Origin: Microbispora oryzae
Lineage (GTDB): Bacteria > Actinomycetota > Actinomycetes > Streptosporangiales > Streptosporangiaceae
Direction of reading: 5' to 3'
DNA length: 64,000 bases
Assembly (NCBI RefSeq): GCF_017896165.1
Contig: NZ_JAFCNB010000024.1
Location: forward strand, 1-64,000
Part shown: positions 8,244-15,853 of the stretch, piece by piece
Layout of the letters: each line of letters opens with the position of its first letter
Position numbering within the stretch: position 1 is the first letter of the stretch
Notes under the pieces: model-generated
What the model saw: the letters and a program-made list of their open reading frames with translations, nothing else
Databases searched by the model: none
Told to the model about the DNA's origin: nothing
Translations under genes and position numbers: made by a program

Positions 8244-9073
8244 TCGGCGTCAACACGTGGGTCTGGGTCTCGCCGCTCACCGACGAGACCCTGGCCGCCC
8301 TCGCGCCGCGGCTCGCGGAATGGGGATTCGACGTCGTCGAGCTGCCGGTCGAGCAGCCCGGCGACTGGGATCCCGCGAGGGCGGCGGCCCTCCTTCCCGA
8401 GTGCGGGCTCGGCGCGTCGGTCGTGCTGACGATGCCGCCGGGACGCGAACTCGTCGGAGCCTCGCCGCAGACCGTCAAGGAGACGCAGGACTACCTGCGG
8501 CACTGCGTGGACGTGGCGGTGGCCGTCGGCGCGCCGGCGGTCAGCGGGCCCGCCTACGCGTCCGTCGGCCGGGCCTGGCGGATGAGCCCGGACGAGCGGC
8601 GCACGATCTACGCCGAGCTGAGGGAGAACCTTGAACCGGTCGTCTCCTACGCGGCCGAACACGGCGTCCGGATCGGCATCGAACCGCTCAACCGGTACGA
8701 GACCAGTGTCATCAACACCGTCGAGCAGGCGCTCGAGGCGCTCCCGGAGGAGTGCGGACTCGCCCTCGACACGTACCACATGAATATCGAGGAGAAGGAC
8801 CCCTTCGGGGCCATTCGGCTGGCCGGCGCCAGGATCGCGCACATCCAGGTGTGCGGGAACGACCGCGGCGCCCCCGGCAGCGACCACTTCGACTGGCCCG
8901 CCTTCGCGGCGGCCGTCCGCGACGTGGATTACCGCGGCCCGCTCGTGATCGAGTCCTTCACCGCCGACAACAGGACCATCGCCACCGCCGCGTCCATATG
9001 GCGTCCCCTCGCGCCGAGTCAGGACGCCCTCGCCACCGAGGGTCTCGCCTTCCTCCGCGCACTCATGCCCTGA
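8240..9073 (+). CDS. TIM-barrel sugar isomerase/epimerase (xylose-isomerase-like)
   Basis: 277 residues from GTG 8240, overlapping the binding-protein stop by 4 bp. The AP_endonuc_2 fold is supported by the ordered metal-site residues: Glu in IGIEPLNRYE, Asp and His in LALDTYHMN, His in IAHIQV and a C-terminal Glu in VIESF. These are typical of ketose 3-epimerases, and related proteins also act as hydratases/lyases on 3-keto sugars. It is cytoplasmic and likely the first intracellular step on the imported sugar. The exact reaction is inference. Confidence 0.85.
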   Translation: MIGVNTWVWVSPLTDETLAALAPRLAEWGFDVVELPVEQPGDWDPARAAALLPECGLGASVVLTMPPGRELVGASPQTVKETQDYLRHCVDVAVAVGAPAVSGPAYASVGRAWRMSPDERRTIYAELRENLEPVVSYAAEHGVRIGIEPLNRYETSVINTVEQALEALPEECGLALDTYHMNIEEKDPFGAIRLAGARIAHIQVCGNDRGAPGSDHFDWPAFAAAVRDVDYRGPLVIESFTADNRTIATAASIWRPLAPSQDALATEGLAFLRALMP

Positions 9074-9165
9074 CCTAAGGAGGCTCCCATCACCGAGCCC
9101 TGAGATCCGTGCCATCGCACCCTTTCCCTCTCCTTACCAACTGGTTATCCCCCAGGAGATTCTTC

Positions 9166-12100
9166 ATGCGAAGAACACGGCTACTCCCAGCCATGGCGGC
9201 GGCCCTGTTAGGGCTGCTGCTGTCCGCGGTGCCATTAGTGGCATACGCGGCCGATCCGCAGTTCAAGGTCCTGCTGTTCAGCAAGACCGCGAGCGGCGCC
9301 TACCGGCACGACTCCATCGCCGCCGGAATCGCGATGTTCCAGCAGATGGCGACCGACAACAACTTCCAGCTCGACCGCAGCGAGGACTCCTCGGTCTTCA
9401 CGTCGTCGACGCTGAACAGTTACGACGCGATCATCATGCTGCAGACCAGCGGCATGGTGTGGGACAACGACGCCCAGCGTCAGGGCATGCAGGCCTATGT
9501 GCGCAGCGGCCACGGCATCGTCGCGGTCCACAACGCCACCGACATGAACATCGAGTCGCAGTTCCCGTGGTGGGACCAGGTCGTGATGGGCGGCGCCCAC
9601 ATGACTCAGCACTCGTCGATCGTGCAGGGCACCGCCAAGGTGGCCGACCAGGCCCACCCCTCCACGAAGGGTCTGCCGGACCGGTGGACGCGGACCGAGG
9701 AGTGGTACAACTTCGACAAGAACATGCGCGGCTCGGTGCATGTGCTGGTCACCGCGGACGAGACCACCTACGACGCCGGCGCGAACAAGATGGGCGCCGA
9801 CCACCCGATCTCCTGGTGTGGCAACCCGGAGGGCGGCCGGGTGTGGGCCACCGCGATGGGCCACAACGCGTCCTCCTACTCGGAGGCGCTGTTCAAGCAG
9901 CACCTGCTGGGCGGGGTGAAGTGGGCCGCGGGCTCGGTGCCCGGCGACTGCGGCGGCACGATCGCGGCCCGGTTCCAGAAGGTGACCCTCGACGGCGCGC
10001 CCGACCAGCCGATGGAGCTGGACGTGGCCTCCGACGGCAGGGTCTTCTACATCTCGCGCTCGGGCAAGGTGAACCTGATCCCGGCCAACGGCGGCGGTAC
10101 GCGCGTCATCGGCACCCTGTCGGTGTACGACGGCGGCGAGGACGGCGGGATCGGCCTGGCGCTGGATCCCAACTTCGCCACCAACGGCTGGATATATCTC
10201 AACTACTCGCCGTCCAACGGCGGTGAGGTCAACCGGGTGTCGCGGTTCACCTTCAACGGCACCAGCATCGACCTCGCGAGCGAGAAGAAGATCATCGAGG
10301 TGCCGGCGTTCCGCAACGTCGACGAGCCCGGTCACACCGGTGGCTACCTCGCGTTCGGGCCGAACGGCAACCTCTACATCGGCCCGGGTGACGACACGAA
10401 CCCCAACGCGTCCAGCGGCTACGCCCCGATCGACGAGCGGTCGGGCCGGGAGCACTACGACGCGCAGCGGTCCGCGGCGAACACCAACGACCTCCGTGGC
10501 AAGATCCTCCGCATCCACCCCGAGTCCGACGGCACGTACACGATCCCGTCCGGGAACCTCTTCGCGCCGGGCACGGCCAAGACGCGGCCGGAGATCTACG
10601 CGATGGGCTTCCGCAACCCGTTCCGTTTCTCGGTCGACAAGGCCACCGGCTGGATCTCGCTGGGCGACTACGGTCCGGACGCGGGCAGCGCCAACGCCAA
10701 CCGCGGTCCCGAGGGCACCGTGGAGTGGAACCTGATCAAGGAGCCGGGCTTCTTCGGCTGGCCGTACTGTGTCGGCAACAACATCCCGTTCAACGACTTC
10801 AACTTCGCCACCAACACCTCGGGGGCGAAGTTCAACTGCTCGGCGCCGGTCAACGACTCGCCCAACAACACCGGGCTGACCAACCTGCCGGCGGCCAAGG
10901 GCGCGACCGTCTGGTACAACTACCACGTCTCTCCCGAGTTCCCCGAGATCGACTGCTGTGGCGGCGCGGCCCCGATGGGCGGCCCGTTCTACCACTACGA
11001 CCCCAGCAGCACGTCCGACCGCAAGTTCCCCGAGTACTTCGACAAGACGCCGTTCCTGTACGAGTGGAGCCGCAACTTCGTCAAGGAAATGCGGCTGGAC
11101 TCGTCCGGAAACCTCCTGAAGATCAGCCCCTTCGTCGCGCAGCTCGCTCCGCACGCGCCGATCGACATGAAGTTCGGCCCGGACGGCGCCCTCTACATGG
11201 CCGACTGGGGCAACGGCTTCGGTCACGCGAACACCGATGACGGCGTCTACCGCGTCGACTACGTGGCCGGGAACCGCGCTCCTCTCGCCAAGGCGAGCGC
11301 CAACCCCGACTCGGGCGCCGCGCCGCTGACGGTGGCCTTCTCCTCGGCCGGATCGTCCGACCCCGACGGCGACGCGATCACCTACAGCTGGGACTTCGGC
11401 GACGGCGGCACCTCCACCGCCGCCAACCCGTCCCACACCTACAACAGCAACGGCAACTACACCGCCAAGCTGACCGTCCGGGACTCCAGCGGGAAGACGG
11501 CCAGCGTCACGTTGACCGTCTCCGTCGGCAACACCCGGCCGAAGATCGTCTTCGCGGCTCCGGCCGACGGCGGGTTCATCGACTTCGGCGACCAGGTGAG
11601 CTACACGCTGAACGTCACCGACCCCGAGGACGGCACCGTCGACTGCAGCAAGGTCAACGTGATCACGGCGCTCGGCCACGACCAGCACGCCCACGACACC
11701 GGTCAGTTCACCGGTTGCTCCGGCACGGTCACGACCACCGCGTCCGGCCATGACGAGGCGGCCAACGTCTACTACGTGCTGCAGGCCGACTACACCGACA
11801 AGGACGGGCTGAAGGGCAACGCCGGCATCACGCTGCAGCCCAAGCACAAGCAGGCCGAGCACTTCACCGGCTCGTCCGGGATCCGGGTCGTCGACGAGAC
11901 CGGCGCCGAAGGCGGCAGGCGAGTCGGCGACATCTCCAACAACGACTGGATCTCCTTCACCCCGATGAACCTGTCGGGCATCAACGCGGTGTCCTTCCGC
12001 GTCTCGGCGCCCTCCAACACGGGGGGATCCATCGAACTGCACGCCGACTCGCCGACGGGGACGCTCATCGCCACCAGCTCCGTGCCGGCGACCGGGGGCT

Positions 12101-12699
12101 GGAACACGTACGTGTCCCTGCCTCAGGTCCAGGTCACCAACCCCGGTGGCACCCACAATGTCTACGTGGTGTTCAAGGCCCCGTCGGCCAACGCGTTCGA
12201 CGTCGACTCGTTCACCTTCGTGGGCAAGGGCGTCGCGCAGGGCGGAAGCTCGCCCTCGCCGTCTCCCTCGCCGTCCGTGTCGCCGTCCGCGTCGCCCTCT
12301 CCGCCTGCGGGTGGTACGAGCGCGATCCGCGGTGTGGGGTCGGGCCGGTGTGTGGACGTGACCGGCAGTTCGCAGTCCAACGGCGCGCAGGCGCAGATCT
12401 ACGACTGCAACGGCGCGGCCAACCAGCAGTGGACTCTCACCAGCTCGAGTGAGCTGCGGGTCTACGGCAACAAGTGCCTGGATGTGAACGGCGGCAGCAC
12501 GGCCAACGGCGCCACGGTGATCATCTGGGACTGCAACGGGCAGAACAACCAGAAGTGGCGCTTCAACTCCGACGGCTCCCTGACCGCCGTCGGTGCGAAC
12601 AAGTGCCTCGACGTGCCGGGCAACGCCACGGCGAACGGCACCAAGCTCAACATCTGGGACTGCAACGGCGGCTCCAACCAGCGCTGGACCCGCGTCTGA
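9166..12699 (+). CDS. Secreted ThuA + PQQ-type sugar dehydrogenase + PKD + CBM6 + ricin lectin protein
   Basis: 1177 residues. ATG 9166 has AGGAG at 9154-9158. The signal peptide ends about residue 28. Domains in order: ThuA (31-262), a six-bladed-propeller glucose/sorbosone dehydrogenase-like domain (268-700; ELDVASDGRVFY, RNPFRFSVD), PKD (705-787, WDFGDGGTST), a PKD-like segment (788-893), CBM6 (895-1022), Ser-Pro linker and ricin B lectin (1048-1177). It probably oxidises a sugar outside the cell while tethered to polysaccharide. Codons 15 and 24, both in the signal peptide, are TTA, the codon read by the bldA tRNA in streptomycetes. It starts 93 bp after the isomerase and could be co-transcribed. 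Confidence 0.9.
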   Translation: MRRTRLLPAMAAALLGLLLSAVPLVAYAADPQFKVLLFSKTASGAYRHDSIAAGIAMFQQMATDNNFQLDRSEDSSVFTSSTLNSYDAIIMLQTSGMVWDNDAQRQGMQAYVRSGHGIVAVHNATDMNIESQFPWWDQVVMGGAHMTQHSSIVQGTAKVADQAHPSTKGLPDRWTRTEEWYNFDKNMRGSVHVLVTADETTYDAGANKMGADHPISWCGNPEGGRVWATAMGHNASSYSEALFKQHLLGGVKWAAGSVPGDCGGTIAARFQKVTLDGAPDQPMELDVASDGRVFYISRSGKVNLIPANGGGTRVIGTLSVYDGGEDGGIGLALDPNFATNGWIYLNYSPSNGGEVNRVSRFTFNGTSIDLASEKKIIEVPAFRNVDEPGHTGGYLAFGPNGNLYIGPGDDTNPNASSGYAPIDERSGREHYDAQRSAANTNDLRGKILRIHPESDGTYTIPSGNLFAPGTAKTRPEIYAMGFRNPFRFSVDKATGWISLGDYGPDAGSANANRGPEGTVEWNLIKEPGFFGWPYCVGNNIPFNDFNFATNTSGAKFNCSAPVNDSPNNTGLTNLPAAKGATVWYNYHVSPEFPEIDCCGGAAPMGGPFYHYDPSSTSDRKFPEYFDKTPFLYEWSRNFVKEMRLDSSGNLLKISPFVAQLAPHAPIDMKFGPDGALYMADWGNGFGHANTDDGVYRVDYVAGNRAPLAKASANPDSGAAPLTVAFSSAGSSDPDGDAITYSWDFGDGGTSTAANPSHTYNSNGNYTAKLTVRDSSGKTASVTLTVSVGNTRPKIVFAAPADGGFIDFGDQVSYTLNVTDPEDGTVDCSKVNVITALGHDQHAHDTGQFTGCSGTVTTTASGHDEAANVYYVLQADYTDKDGLKGNAGITLQPKHKQAEHFTGSSGIRVVDETGAEGGRRVGDISNNDWISFTPMNLSGINAVSFRVSAPSNTGGSIELHADSPTGTLIATSSVPATGGWNTYVSLPQVQVTNPGGTHNVYVVFKAPSANAFDVDSFTFVGKGVAQGGSSPSPSPSPSVSPSASPSPPAGGTSAIRGVGSGRCVDVTGSSQSNGAQAQIYDCNGAANQQWTLTSSSELRVYGNKCLDVNGGSTANGATVIIWDCNGQNNQKWRFNSDGSLTAVGANKCLDVPGNATANGTKLNIWDCNGGSNQRWTRV
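12252..12699 (+). repeat. Ser-Pro linker + ricin lectin cassette, copy C
   Basis: Third copy of the cassette. Its last repeat ends like copy B (GGSNQRW) but begins like copy A (NIWDCNG), which suggests mosaic exchange between the copies. Confidence 0.9.
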
Positions 12700-12728
12700 C
12701 CCTGATTGACAACTGAACCCCGAACCAT

Positions 12729-12759
12729 GGAGCCGGTCCGCGTAACGCGGACCGGCTCC
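12729..12759. terminator. Bidirectional terminator between convergent genes
   Basis: A 13-bp perfect stem (12729-12741 with 12747-12759) with a 5-nt loop lies between two converging stop codons. Confidence 0.8.
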
Positions 12760-12791
12760 ACTGGTGTGTGAGGCAGAGGGACGTCAACCGA

Positions 12792-14261
12792 TCAGCGGCG
12801 GCTCCATCGTTGGTTGGCGCCCCCGTTGCAGCTCCAGATCTCCACCTTGGTGCCGTTGGCCGTCTGCCCGCCGGTGACGTCCAGGCAGAGGCCGGACTGG
12901 GCGCTGGTGATCGTGCCGTTGGAGTTGAGCGTCCATTTCTGGTTGGTGCCGCCGTTGCAGTCCCAGACGCCGACGGCGGAGCCCGGCGTCGTGCCGCGGT
13001 TCAGCACGTCGAGGCACTTGGTGCGGCCGAATGTGCGCAGCTCGCCGGCGGAGGTGGCGTACCACTTCTGGTTCTCGCCGCCGTTGCAGTCGTAGATCTG
13101 GGTCTGTGTTCCGTTGGCGGAAGCGGCGCCGGGGACGTCGAGGCAGCGACCGGACTGTTCCCCCACCAGAGCGGAGTCCGGCTGTGTCGCCGGCGGCGCC
13201 CAGGAGCCGGTCACCGTGTCGATGGTCCAGGACGAGTAGAACGTGCTCATCGACGCCGTACCGCCGTTGATCGTCAGCGGGAGCCACACAGGCACCGAGC
13301 TGTTCAGGTCACCGGAGTTCCAGCGGTCGCCGAGATAGACGTACGTCGTCCCGGACGATCCGGAGACCGGCAGGACGAACGAGGTCTGCGAGTTGAAGGT
13401 GCTGGTGCCCGCCGGCGCGAAGGTGGTGAATCCACTCCACGGGCCGGACAGCGAGGTGGCCGTGGCGTACACGTTGTCGTTGGTGGACCAGCCGGTGAGG
13501 TGGGAGGCGAACAGGAAGTACCGGCCGTTCACCTTCACCATCGCCGGAGACTCCAGATCGGCGAGGACCGCCGTCGCGCTCACCACGCTGGTGTAGTCGG
13601 CGGAGAGCCGGTCGATGCGCAGCCCGTTGCTGCGATCCTCGGTCAGCAGGTACGCGCTGCCGTCGTCGTCCTTGAAGAGGCCGAGGTCCCGGCTCTGGTA
13701 CCCGAGGGGCCGCGAGGAGCCTCGGTAGGTGTAGGGCCCGCAGGGCGTCGAACTGGTGGCCACTCCGGCGCGTGCGTCGCTGTACGAGCTGTTGTCGATG
13801 TGCATCCACATCACGTACTGACCTGTGTTGGAGTTGTAGATGACCTTCGGCCGCTCCACGATCCGCCCGGCCGCCAGGTCGCCGCTCGACTGCCGGCTCA
13901 GCGCGTTGCCGACCCGCGTCCAGGTGGCCAGGTCGGTGGAGGAGTAGCAGGCGACGGCGGTGAACGTGGCGCCGGCCGTCTTGTCCTCTCCCACCATGTA
14001 GTAGGTCGAGCCCACCTTGAACACGCCGGCGCCGTGAGCCTGCAGCCGGTTGCCGGCGGTGTCGTACCACATGGTCCCCGGGTTGATCGTCGCGGCCGCG
14101 GCCAGGGCCGGGCCGGGCGCGAGCAGCCCGACGAGCATTGAGGCGACCGCGCAGAGCGCCAGGATCCAGCTGAATCTTCGTCCTGCGATTCCACCAGGTG
14201 TACGTGGGTGGGTGTGTGCCGAGGCCGGGCGGCCCCGGCGGTGACACGCCGCATTCACCAT
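12792..14261 (-). CDS. Secreted GH43-like glycosidase with ricin lectin tail
   Basis: 489 residues from the ATG whose complement ends at 14261, with a GGGGAGAG ribosome site. The signal peptide ends near residue 52 (ALAAA). The N-terminal domain (about 55-350) resembles five-bladed-propeller GH43 proteins: a GVFKVGSTYYMVGED opening, the DDDGSAYLLTEDRS blade and ESPAMVKVNGRYFLFAS. A ricin B lectin with three Q-x-W motifs (about 365-489) follows. It likely attacks arabinan, galactan or xylan side chains. Its lectin belongs to the same family as the three cassettes upstream but is clearly diverged. An own promoter lies at 14484-14513. Confidence 0.85.
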   Translation of the reverse strand: MVNAACHRRGRPASAHTHPRTPGGIAGRRFSWILALCAVASMLVGLLAPGPALAAAATINPGTMWYDTAGNRLQAHGAGVFKVGSTYYMVGEDKTAGATFTAVACYSSTDLATWTRVGNALSRQSSGDLAAGRIVERPKVIYNSNTGQYVMWMHIDNSSYSDARAGVATSSTPCGPYTYRGSSRPLGYQSRDLGLFKDDDGSAYLLTEDRSNGLRIDRLSADYTSVVSATAVLADLESPAMVKVNGRYFLFASHLTGWSTNDNVYATATSLSGPWSGFTTFAPAGTSTFNSQTSFVLPVSGSSGTTYVYLGDRWNSGDLNSSVPVWLPLTINGGTASMSTFYSSWTIDTVTGSWAPPATQPDSALVGEQSGRCLDVPGAASANGTQTQIYDCNGGENQKWYATSAGELRTFGRTKCLDVLNRGTTPGSAVGVWDCNGGTNQKWTLNSNGTITSAQSGLCLDVTGGQTANGTKVEIWSCNGGANQRWSRR

Positions 14262-14483
14262 GATTCGATCTCTCCCCGCATGTCGCGCCCGCGGAGATCG
14301 ATGCCGGCGGAAACATTCGTGGCCGGGCCGGAACGTCACCGCGAACTCAGGAAAACGGAGGGACGCCGGCACGTCCCCGGGAACCGCCGGCGCGAATCGG
14401 AGCAGGCCGCGCCGGAGCCGGGCGACGCCCCCGCTGTGCGCCTAATTGGGCGCCGAATTTCGGTGGTGATCACCTGGCGATTC

Positions 14484-14513
14484 AGTATGAGAATCGGGCG
14501 TGAAACGTGTCAA
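14484..14513 (-). promoter_or_regulatory. Promoter for the GH43-like gene
   Basis: On the minus strand: TTGACA (14508-14513), 18-bp spacer, CATACT (14484-14489). An AATCGATT-containing iterated motif (14523-14541) lies just upstream and could bind a regulator. Otherwise 14262-14626 holds no gene that I can support. Confidence 0.5.
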
Positions 14514-14626
14514 GGTCGCCGGTGAATCGATTCGATTCGATTGTCGCGCTTCGCCTCGCATCATCGGATTTTCTCTCGGGGTGGGAGGAATTACCTGAAA
14601 GATTCACGGAGAGGTATTCGCCGTAC

Positions 14627-14660
14627 GCCGCCGCCCGTCCGGGATCGGACGGGCGGCGGC
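14627..14660. terminator. Terminator of the ribosomal protein operon
   Basis: A 14-bp perfect stem with a 6-nt loop begins a few bases after the rpmF stop codon. Confidence 0.8.
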
Positions 14661-14664
14661 GTCG

Positions 14665-14835
14665 TCAGGCGGGCGGGTCGATCAGGCCGCGCCGGTAGGC
14701 GCGCACGAGGCGGCGGGGCACCAGCAGCCCTCGGCCGTTCAGGGTGATCGGGACGAGGTCGGGGCGCTCGGCCTTCCACTGGGCGCGGCGGTGCCGGGTG
14801 TTGCTGCGGGAGGTCCTGCGCTTGGGTACGGCCAC
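14665..14835 (-). CDS. rpmF: 50S ribosomal protein L32, zinc-independent form
   Basis: 56 residues, starting [17 protein letters not shown], the typical L32 N-terminus. It has no cysteine at all, so the zinc ribbon of standard L32 is missing. It is too short to stand out as an open frame. The start is GTG; the gene begins 3 bp after the rpsN stop and is last in a five-gene operon. By analogy with other actinobacterial C-minus paralogues it should replace zinc-bearing L32 when zinc is scarce. Confidence 0.88.
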   Translation of the reverse strand: MAVPKRRTSRSNTRHRRAQWKAERPDLVPITLNGRGLLVPRRLVRAYRRGLIDPPA

Positions 14836-14837
14836 GG

Positions 14838-15137
14838 CTACCAGCTCGCCTTCCTGACGCCGGGCAACTCGCCCCGGTGCGCCATCTCCCGGAAACGGAT
14901 CCGGGACAGGCCGAACGTGCGCAGGTGGCCGCGCGGACGGCCGTCTACGGCGTCGCGGTTGCGCACCCGGGTGGCGCTGGCGTCGCGTGGCTGGCGGCTC
15001 AGCGACCGTACGGCCTCTTCCCGCTGCTCGGGGGTGCCGGTACGGATGATTTCCTTCAGCTCCGCGCGGCGCTCGGCGTGGCGGGCGACCACCGCCCTTC
15101 TGCGCTCGTTGGCTGCGATCTTGCTCTTCTTCGCCAT
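14838..15137 (-). CDS. rpsN: 30S ribosomal protein S14, zinc-independent form
   Basis: 99 residues, [14 protein letters not shown] start and the C-terminal signature [19 protein letters not shown]. This is the long, cysteine-free type of S14, lacking the CxxC pairs of the short zinc form. It overlaps rpmB by ATGA (bases 15134-15137), showing tight coupling. It is an assembly and 30S head protein. Expression is probably repressed by zinc through the palindrome at 15812-15834. Confidence 0.93.
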   Translation of the reverse strand: MAKKSKIAANERRRAVVARHAERRAELKEIIRTGTPEQREEAVRSLSRQPRDASATRVRNRDAVDGRPRGHLRTFGLSRIRFREMAHRGELPGVRKASW

Positions 15138-15373
15138 CAGACCTTCTCCCCCCGGGCCCGGATGAGAGTCACGGCCTTCTCGACGCCGATCTTGTCGACC
15201 GTCCTGATGGCGCGGGTGCTGAGCGTGAGCCGGACGAACCGGTCCTCGCTCGGCAGCCAGTACCGCCGCCGCTGGATGTTGGGGTTCCACCTCCGGCGGG
15301 TGCGGCGGTGGGAATGGGAGACGTTGTTGCCGAAGACCGGCCGTACGCCGGTGAGCTGGCAGTGCGCGGACAT
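15137..15373 (-). CDS. rpmB: 50S ribosomal protein L28, paralogue in the zinc-regulated operon
   Basis: 78 residues with the hallmark [19 protein letters not shown]. Only one cysteine remains (residue 5), so no zinc site can form. It overlaps both neighbours by 4 bp. Confidence 0.93.
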   Translation of the reverse strand: MSAHCQLTGVRPVFGNNVSHSHRRTRRRWNPNIQRRRYWLPSEDRFVRLTLSTRAIRTVDKIGVEKAVTLIRARGEKV

Positions 15374-15618
15374 CAACTCCTCCCGTAGCGCTGGTTGAAC
15401 CGCTCCACCCGGCCGGCGGTGTCCATGACCCGGTTGCGGCCGGTGTAGAAGGGGTGGCTGGCCGATGAGACGTCGACGTCCACCACGGGATAGGTGTTGC
15501 CGTCCTCCCACACGACGGTCTTGCCGCTGGTGACGGTGGACCGGGTGAGGAAGGCGAAGCCCGCGCCGGGGTCTCGGAAGACGACCGGCCGGTAGTCGGG
15601 GTGGATGTCCTTCTTCAT
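15373..15618 (-). CDS. rpmE: 50S ribosomal protein L31 type B (zinc-independent)
   Basis: 81 residues, [16 protein letters not shown] start, then [26 protein letters not shown]. This is type B L31, which lacks the CxxC zinc motif of type A. In bacteria with both forms, type B displaces type A under zinc limitation and frees zinc. It overlaps rpmG and rpmB by 4 bp each. The purine-rich GGGAGGAACG ribosome site lies in the end of rpmG. Confidence 0.93.
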   Translation of the reverse strand: MKKDIHPDYRPVVFRDPGAGFAFLTRSTVTSGKTVVWEDGNTYPVVDVDVSSASHPFYTGRNRVMDTAGRVERFNQRYGRS

Positions 15619-15779
15619 CGTTCCTCCCGGAACTCGACGTGGCGGCGGATCGTCGGGTCGTACTTGCGCAGCGTCAGGCGGCCGGGGTCGTTGCGCCGGT
15701 TCTTCCTGGTCACGTAGGTGTAGCCGGTGCCCGCGGTGGACCGCAGCTTGATCACCGGTCGTAGCTCGTTTCTGGCCAT
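15615..15779 (-). CDS. rpmG: 50S ribosomal protein L33, zinc-independent form
   Basis: 54 residues: [20 protein letters not shown], then [21 protein letters not shown]. No cysteines, so it is the C-minus form. First gene of the operon rpmG-rpmE-rpmB-rpsN-rpmF; its start is about 35 bp from the Zur-type palindrome. Confidence 0.93.
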   Translation of the reverse strand: MARNELRPVIKLRSTAGTGYTYVTRKNRRNDPGRLTLRKYDPTIRRHVEFREER

Positions 15780-15811
15780 CCCTCTCGTCCTTCTCGGTCG
15801 GCGGCTGTGCC

Positions 15812-15834
15812 ATGATAACGACAATCGTTTTCAT
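15812..15834. promoter_or_regulatory. Zur-type operator between divergent zinc-stress genes
   Basis: ATGATAACGA (15812-15821), 3-nt centre, TCGTTTTCAT (15825-15834): a 9-of-10 inverted repeat close to the known actinobacterial Zur box. It lies in the only intergenic gap between the C-minus ribosomal operon and the CobW-like gene, so zinc-bound Zur should repress both. Assignment to Zur rather than Fur rests on the target genes. Confidence 0.8.
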
Positions 15835-15853
15835 TTTCATCCCTGGAGGTCAC

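Noticed and set aside
15812-15853. ATG at 15812 as start of the CobW-like protein, and a Fur box reading of the palindrome
   Set aside because: The ATG lies inside the operator and has no ribosome site, while 15854 has GGAGG. The C-minus ribosomal targets argue for zinc, not iron.
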